A DNA stretch of 10,371 nt. It comes from Nitriliruptorales bacterium (GTDB lineage: Bacteria > Actinomycetota > Nitriliruptoria > Euzebyales > Egibacteraceae). The stretch spans positions 1-10,371 of the forward strand of contig SKPY01000005.1 of assembly GCA_007119305.1 (NCBI GenBank), read 5' to 3'. The notes beneath the pieces were generated by a model that made no database searches, was not told the DNA's origin, and saw nothing but the letters and a program-made list of their open reading frames with translations. Position 1 is the first letter of the stretch. Each line of letters opens with the position of its first letter. A program made the position numbers and the translations under genes. Below are positions 7,205 to 10,371 of the stretch, piece after piece.

Positions 7205-7261
7205 GTGCATGCGACCCAAGCGCCAGCGCCGCGGTCGCATGCTCCGTCATGGAGGTGCTGA
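7205..7261 (+). CDS. Possible mini-ORF in repeat unit 2 (18 residues)
   Basis: It runs from GTG 7205 to TGA 7259-7261. The peptide begins with the same 14 residues as the unit 1 mini-ORF (MHATQAPAPRSHAP) and ends SWRC. GGAGG at 7191-7195, from the end of unit 1, is 9 bases upstream. The stop lies one base before the panC GTG at 7263. Stop codons and next starts thus chain from the DUF2520 gene through both mini-ORFs into panC, which would let ribosomes pass across the repeats. Translation is unproven. Confidence 0.3.
   Translation: MHATQAPAPRSHAPSWRC
7207..7242 (+). repeat. Inverted repeat, 10-bp arms, in unit 2
   Basis: An identical copy of the unit 1 inverted repeat: GCATGCGACC at 7207-7216 and GGTCGCATGC at 7233-7242, with the same 16-base loop. 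It ends 8 bases before the panC Shine-Dalgarno (7251-7255), so the stem would stand close to the initiating ribosome. There is no U-tract. Confidence 0.85.
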
Positions 7262-7262
7262 G

Positions 7263-8120
7263 GTGGACGTCTGCACGACCGTGCACGCGCTGCGGGCGCG
7301 CCTCGACGAGCCCCGGCGCGCCCGGCAGACACTCGGCTTCGTGCCCACCATGGGGGCGTTGCACGAGGGCCACCTGTCGCTCGTGCGGGCGGCACGCGCC
7401 GAGTGCGACGTCGTGGCCGCCAGCATCTTCGTGAACCCCCTGCAGTTCGGCCCCGGGGAGGACTTCGCCGCCTATCCCCGCGACCTCGAGAACGATCTCG
7501 CCCGCTACGAGGCGGCCGGCGTCGACGTCGCCTTCACCCCCGACGTCGCCACGTTCACCCCCGCGGACCGGCTCACGACCGTGCACGTCGCCGGGCTCAC
7601 CGAGCGGCTCGAGGGCGCGGCGCGACCCGGGCACTTCGACGGGGTCACGACGATCGTGGCGAAGCTGTTCACCGCGGTGCAGCCCGAGCGCGCGTACTTC
7701 GGCGCCAAGGACTACCAGCAGCTCGTGGTCATCCGGCGGATGGTCGCCGACCTCGACATGCCCGTCGCGGTGGTGGCGTGTCCCACGGTGCGGGAGCCGG
7801 ACGGCATCGCGCTGTCGAGCCGCAACGCCTACCTCACCCCTGAGCAGCGTGAGCAGGCGCGCACGCTGTCGCGCGCGCTGTTCGCAGCGCGGGACCGCTG
7901 GGACGGCGACGCGGATTCCGCGCGGGCCCTGCTGCGCCGTATCATGGGCGCCGCGCCCGGCGTCCGCCTCGACTACGCGGAGGTCTGCGACCCGCAGACC
8001 CTCGAACCGCTCGAGGGAGTCGTGGGGGGCCCGGCGCGGGCGCTCGTCGCCGCGCACGTCGGCGGGACGCGTCTGATCGACAACCTCCGGTTGGATCCTT
8101 GTGGGGCCGGCACGCAGTAG
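7263..8120 (+). CDS. panC: Pantothenate synthetase (pantoate--beta-alanine ligase)
   Basis: Joins pantoate and beta-alanine to form pantothenate, using ATP through a pantoyl-adenylate. The protein has 285 residues from GTG 7263, a normal length. Motifs: FVPTMGALHEGHLSLV (26-41), with the HIGH-like ATP site HEGH; SIFVNPLQFGPGEDFAAYPRDLENDL (54-79), the pantoate pocket; FGAKDYQQL (146-154); CPTVREPDGIALSSRNAYL (173-191), with the KMS-like loop; and a C-terminal RLIDNLRL (270-277). GTG 7263 is chosen because PanC proteins usually begin a few residues before TTVHALR and because GGAGG (7251-7255) is 7 bases upstream. The frame stays open back to ATG 7116 through both repeat units, which would add a 49-residue Arg-rich duplicated extension; I think this is not used. 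PanD, which makes its beta-alanine, is encoded 43 bp downstream. Confidence 0.96.
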   Translation: MDVCTTVHALRARLDEPRRARQTLGFVPTMGALHEGHLSLVRAARAECDVVAASIFVNPLQFGPGEDFAAYPRDLENDLARYEAAGVDVAFTPDVATFTPADRLTTVHVAGLTERLEGAARPGHFDGVTTIVAKLFTAVQPERAYFGAKDYQQLVVIRRMVADLDMPVAVVACPTVREPDGIALSSRNAYLTPEQREQARTLSRALFAARDRWDGDADSARALLRRIMGAAPGVRLDYAEVCDPQTLEPLEGVVGGPARALVAAHVGGTRLIDNLRLDPCGAGTQ

Positions 8121-8163
8121 CGCTCCGGCCGCCGGGTGGACCGACACGGCGAAGGAGCCGATC

Positions 8164-8550
8164 GTGCTGCGCACGCTGATGAAGTCGAAGCTGCACCGCG
8201 CCACCGTCACCGACGCGAACCTCGACTACATGGGGTCCATCACCCTCGACCCCGACCTGATGGAGGCCGCGGACATCCTCCCGCACGAGCGCGTGCAGGT
8301 CGTCGACGTCACCAACGGCGCACGGCTGGAGACCTACGCGATCGCGGGCCGGCGCGGCTCCGGGGATGTGTGCCTGAACGGCGCCGCCGCTCACCTCGTC
8401 CACCCCGCCGACATCGTCATCGTGATCTCCTACGCCACCTACGACGACGCCGAGGCGCGCGCGCACGAACCGATCGTGCTGTTCTGCGACGAGTCCAACC
8501 GGACCCACCGCGGAGCACCCGAGCCCGCCCACACCGTCGCCCGCAGATGA
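8164..8550 (+). CDS. panD: Aspartate 1-decarboxylase (pyruvoyl enzyme)
   Basis: Makes beta-alanine from L-aspartate for pantothenate. The protein has 128 residues, the usual length. It is made as an inactive chain that cuts itself between G24 and S25 (DYMGSITLDP), turning Ser25 into the pyruvoyl cofactor. K9 (MKSKLHR), R54 and T57-Y58 (ARLETYAI) match the active-site residues of the family, and LNGAAAHLVHPADIVIVISY (71-90) is the conserved core. The C-terminal 15 or so residues are a polar tail. GTG 8164 is chosen over the longer open frame (back to 8101, overlapping panC) because AAGGAG at 8152-8157 lies 6 bases upstream and the protein then starts MLRTLMKSKLHRA as in homologues. nadC follows after about 30 bp. 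Confidence 0.97.
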   Translation: MLRTLMKSKLHRATVTDANLDYMGSITLDPDLMEAADILPHERVQVVDVTNGARLETYAIAGRRGSGDVCLNGAAAHLVHPADIVIVISYATYDDAEARAHEPIVLFCDESNRTHRGAPEPAHTVARR

Positions 8551-8581
8551 CGCCGGTGCCCCTGGTGCCCACGGCAGCGTG

Positions 8582-9421
8582 ATGGACGACGATCTGCGGC
8601 GCCTCGCCCGAGCCGCGCTCGCCGAGGATCTCGGGGTGCGGGGCGACGTGACCTCCCTCGCGACCGTCCCCGCGGAGGCGCGTGGCACCGGTGTCCTCGC
8701 GACCCGCCAGGAGGGGGTGGTCGCAGGGCTCGACGCCGCCGCGGCGGTCTTCGACGCAGTGCAGCCGGCGGTGGCGCTTCACGCCCGGGTTGCCGACGGG
8801 GCACGCGTGGGCGTGGGCGCCGTCGTGGCTGAGGTCGAGGGCACGACGCGAGGCATCCTCGCAGCGGAGCGCACCGCGCTGAACCTCCTCGGGCACCTCT
8901 CCGGCGTCGCCACCCTGACCGCGCGCTTCGTCGCGGCCATCTCCGGCTCACAAGCGGTCATCCGCGACACCCGCAAGACGCTGCCGGGGCTGCGGGCGTT
9001 GGAGAAGCGCGCCGTCGTTGCCGGTGGCGGCACGAACCACCGCTTCGGGCTCGATGACGGCGTCCTCGTGAAGGACAACCACGTGGCCGCCGCCGGTGGC
9101 GTGGCCGCGGCCACCCGCGCCGCCCTCGCGGGCGCGGGCGGGTTGGACGTCCAGGTCGAGGTCGACGATCTCGACCAGCTCGCTGTCGCGCTCGACGCCG
9201 GTGCGCGCAGTGTGCTGCTCGACAACTTCGTCCTTGCGGACCTGCGAGAGGCCGTGCGGCGCTGCCGGGCCCGCCCCGAGCCCGTGTTCGTGGAAGCGAG
9301 CGGCGGGGTGCGGCTCGACACGGTGGCAGACATCGCGCGCACCGGCGTCGATGCCGTCGCGGTGGGCGTCCTCACCCACTCCGCACCTGCGCTGGACGTG
9401 GGTCTCGACCTGGTGCTGTAG
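8582..9421 (+). CDS. nadC: Nicotinate-nucleotide diphosphorylase (quinolinate phosphoribosyltransferase)
   Basis: Converts quinolinate and PRPP to nicotinate mononucleotide, carbon dioxide and pyrophosphate in de novo NAD synthesis. It has 279 residues, normal for the family. Signature segments: ERTALNLLGHLSGVAT (96-111); DTRKTLPGLRALEKRAVVAGGG (129-150), whose Arg/Lys residues bind quinolinate; NHRFGLDDGVLVKDNH (152-167); VEVDDLDQL (192-200); LLDNF (212-216); and EASGGVRLDTV (238-248), the phosphate-binding turn. GTG 8579 and ATG 8582 are adjacent in frame; ATG is preferred, and neither has a clear Shine-Dalgarno, so translation may depend on coupling with panD. In many Actinomycetota nadB precedes nadC here; neither nadA nor nadB is in this window. 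TAG 9419-9421 overlaps the coaX ribosome site. Confidence 0.97.
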   Translation: MDDDLRRLARAALAEDLGVRGDVTSLATVPAEARGTGVLATRQEGVVAGLDAAAAVFDAVQPAVALHARVADGARVGVGAVVAEVEGTTRGILAAERTALNLLGHLSGVATLTARFVAAISGSQAVIRDTRKTLPGLRALEKRAVVAGGGTNHRFGLDDGVLVKDNHVAAAGGVAAATRAALAGAGGLDVQVEVDDLDQLAVALDAGARSVLLDNFVLADLREAVRRCRARPEPVFVEASGGVRLDTVADIARTGVDAVAVGVLTHSAPALDVGLDLVL

Positions 9422-9430
9422 GAGGTCGTC

Positions 9431-10204
9431 GTGCTGCTCGCGGTCGATGTCGGCAACTCGCAGACCGTCATCGGCGTGTTCGAGGGCGATGACCTCGTGC
9501 GTCACTGGCGCATCTCCACCGACGCGGGCCGGACCCCCGACGAGCTCGCCCTGATCTTCAGCGGGCTCATGGAGTTCGCGGACATGTCGTTCTCGCGCAA
9601 CGTGCACGGTCTCATCTGCAGCTCGGTCGTGCCGGTCGTGACCGAGATGATCCGGGTCATGACGCGCAAGTACTTCTACTTCCCCCCGCTCATCGTCGGC
9701 CCCGGCGTGCGGACCGGGATGTCGTTGCGGGTCGAGAACCCGCGGGAGGTCGGTGCCGACCGGATCGTGAACGCCGTCGCCGCCTATGAGCTGTTCGGCG
9801 GCCCCGGCGTGGTCGTCGACTTCGGCACGGCGACGAGCTTCGACGTCTACAGCGGGGCCGGCGAGTTCCTCGGGGGGGTGATCGCCCCCGGTGTCGCGAC
9901 CTCGATCCAGGCCTTGTCCCTGAAGGGTGCCCAGCTGCCGCGCATCGAGCTGGCGGCGCCCAGCCACGTGGTGGGCCGCAGCACGGTGGAGGCGATGCGC
10001 TCCGGTGCCGTGTACGGCTTCGCCGGCCTGGTCGACCGCATCGTGGCCGAGATCACCGCCGAGCTCGCCGTGACCCCCGCCGTGGTGGCCACCGGCGGTC
10101 TCGCCCCCTCGGTGCTCGAGGCCTGCCGGTCGGTCGACCGCCACGACCCCTGGCTCACCTTGCACGGGCTGCGCATCGTCTGGGACCGCAACACCGCGCG
10201 TTGA
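9431..10204 (+). CDS. coaX: Type III pantothenate kinase
   Basis: Phosphorylates pantothenate to 4'-phosphopantothenate, the first committed step of CoA synthesis. Type III kinases belong to the ASKHA fold and are not feedback-inhibited by CoA; they need a monovalent cation. The protein has 257 residues, a standard length. Motifs: AVDVGNSQTVIGVF (4-17), with D6 in the first phosphate loop; ENPREVGADRIVNAVAA (102-118), with the presumed catalytic base D110; VVDFGTATSFDV (128-139), the second phosphate motif; GGVIAPGV (148-155); ATGGLA (220-225); and a C-terminal LTLHGLRIVWDRN (242-254). GTG 9431 is set by AGGAGG at 9420-9425, 5 bases upstream, overlapping the nadC stop. It uses the product of PanC, encoded three genes upstream. 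Whether type I or II kinases exist elsewhere in the genome cannot be told. Confidence 0.97.
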   Translation: MLLAVDVGNSQTVIGVFEGDDLVRHWRISTDAGRTPDELALIFSGLMEFADMSFSRNVHGLICSSVVPVVTEMIRVMTRKYFYFPPLIVGPGVRTGMSLRVENPREVGADRIVNAVAAYELFGGPGVVVDFGTATSFDVYSGAGEFLGGVIAPGVATSIQALSLKGAQLPRIELAAPSHVVGRSTVEAMRSGAVYGFAGLVDRIVAEITAELAVTPAVVATGGLAPSVLEACRSVDRHDPWLTLHGLRIVWDRNTAR

Positions 10205-10249
10205 GCGCTACCGTCGATGGCGAGGCGAGCAGCCCGGAGGAGGTGACGC

Positions 10250-10371
10250 GTGCGCACGCGGTCCGCACGGCACGGCCCGCTGGCGACCCTGCTCGCGGCG
10301 CTCATCGTCGGGGCGGTCGTCGGAGTCGGCGCGCCGGCGCTCGGGCCCGGTGACCCGCTCGCGCCCGCCCC
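10250..10371 (+). CDS. N-terminus of a secreted or membrane-anchored protein (partial)
   Basis: An open frame of 40 complete codons from GTG 10250 runs off the end of the window. GGAGGAGG at 10236-10243, six bases upstream, is one of the best ribosome sites in the window. The peptide begins MRTRSARHGP (positively charged), followed by a hydrophobic stretch of about 20 residues (LATLLAALIVGAVVGVGAPA) and a Pro/Gly-rich segment. This is the plan of a signal peptide or single membrane anchor. No cysteine is visible, so a lipoprotein is not indicated. The function cannot be named from this fragment. The 45-bp gap after coaX has TACCGT (10209-10214), a possible -10, but no -35. In M. tuberculosis the genes after coaX lead to lysS; this fragment is not a lysyl-tRNA synthetase start. 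Confidence 0.7.
   Translation, partial: MRTRSARHGPLATLLAALIVGAVVGVGAPALGPGDPLAPA

Larger units (their letters stand above)
7202..7261 (+). repeat. MIRU-like repeat unit 2 (60 bp, short form)
   Basis: The second unit follows unit 1 with no spacer. It begins with the same CACGTGCATGCGACCC and ends with GGAGGTGCTGA, directly before G-GTG of panC. Relative to unit 1 it lacks 33 bp between two CCG triplets, consistent with a deletion by short-repeat recombination (or an insertion in unit 1). Its GGAGG at 7251-7255 is the ribosome binding site for panC, so the repeat supplies panC's translation signal. All lengths (93, 60, 33) are multiples of three. Confidence 0.93.

Noticed and set aside
7114..7242. 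Intrinsic terminators formed by the inverted repeats
   Set aside because: No run of T follows any of the stems, and the genes on both sides look like one operon.
7105..7261. A CRISPR array
   Set aside because: There are only two copies, of unequal length, abutting without a spacer of constant size, and no cas genes are in the window. The ends match gene stop/start signals instead.
8101..8163. panD starting at 8101 inside the end of panC
   Set aside because: PanD homologues begin at MLRT-MKSK, and AAGGAG at 8152-8157 is ideally placed for GTG 8164.
6909..8210. A 433-codon minus-strand open frame that includes a duplicated segment
   Set aside because: The duplication is only the reverse reading of the two DNA repeat units. 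The rest is opposite panC and the DUF2520 gene and has no domain signal.
10205..10249. A terminator after coaX
   Set aside because: No clear stem with a T-run is visible in the 45-bp gap. The next gene may be in the same transcript or have its own weakly visible promoter.

Overview
The window is a dense run of housekeeping genes, all on the + strand, from a very GC-rich bacterium. Third codon positions are almost all G or C, and GTG starts are common. The gene order tilS-hpt-ftsH-folE-folP-folB-folK-DUF2520-panC-panD-nadC-coaX is the conserved cofactor locus known from Actinomycetota; Mycobacterium tuberculosis has a related order. Several details differ from the mycobacterial version: csaA sits inside the fol cluster, nadC is next to panD, FtsH has a short tail, and no lysS is seen after coaX. 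I therefore infer a member of Actinomycetota outside the mycobacteria, possibly a deep-branching one. The species cannot be read from the sequence.

Layout. Positions 1-293 hold the 3' end of tilS (tRNA-Ile lysidine synthetase). Next come hpt (purine salvage, 349-903) and ftsH (membrane AAA+ zinc protease, 980-2953). The folate block follows: folE (2966-3694), folP with an extra N-terminal domain (3750-4883), csaA (4909-5304), folB (5314-5715) and folK (5712-6242). A DUF2520 Rossmann oxidoreductase (6239-7108) overlaps folK. The pantothenate/NAD/CoA block is panC (7263-8120), panD (8164-8550), nadC (8582-9421) and coaX (9431-10204). The window ends in the first 40 codons of a gene with a secretion or membrane-anchor N-terminus (10250 onward).

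How the genes work together. FolE, FolB, FolK and FolP cover most of the path from GTP to dihydropteroate. PanD makes beta-alanine, PanC joins it to pantoate, and CoaX phosphorylates the pantothenate formed. NadC makes nicotinate mononucleotide for NAD. The DUF2520 protein is a plausible NAD(P)H-dependent partner, perhaps in pantoate supply, but that is inference. Gaps of 6-76 bp and two ATGA overlaps indicate one or a few long transcripts. No convincing intrinsic terminator is visible.

The most unusual feature is at 7109-7261, the only sizeable gap between genes. It consists exactly of two head-to-tail repeat units of 93 and 60 bp that share a perfect first 45 bp and an almost identical last 18 bp. 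Each unit follows a CTGA, opens with CAC-GTG, contains a small in-frame ORF with its own Shine-Dalgarno sequence, and ends in CTGA. Removing both units restores a tight junction between the DUF2520 gene and panC. This architecture resembles mycobacterial interspersed repetitive units (MIRUs). The units also carry perfect inverted repeats that could form competing RNA hairpins ahead of panC.
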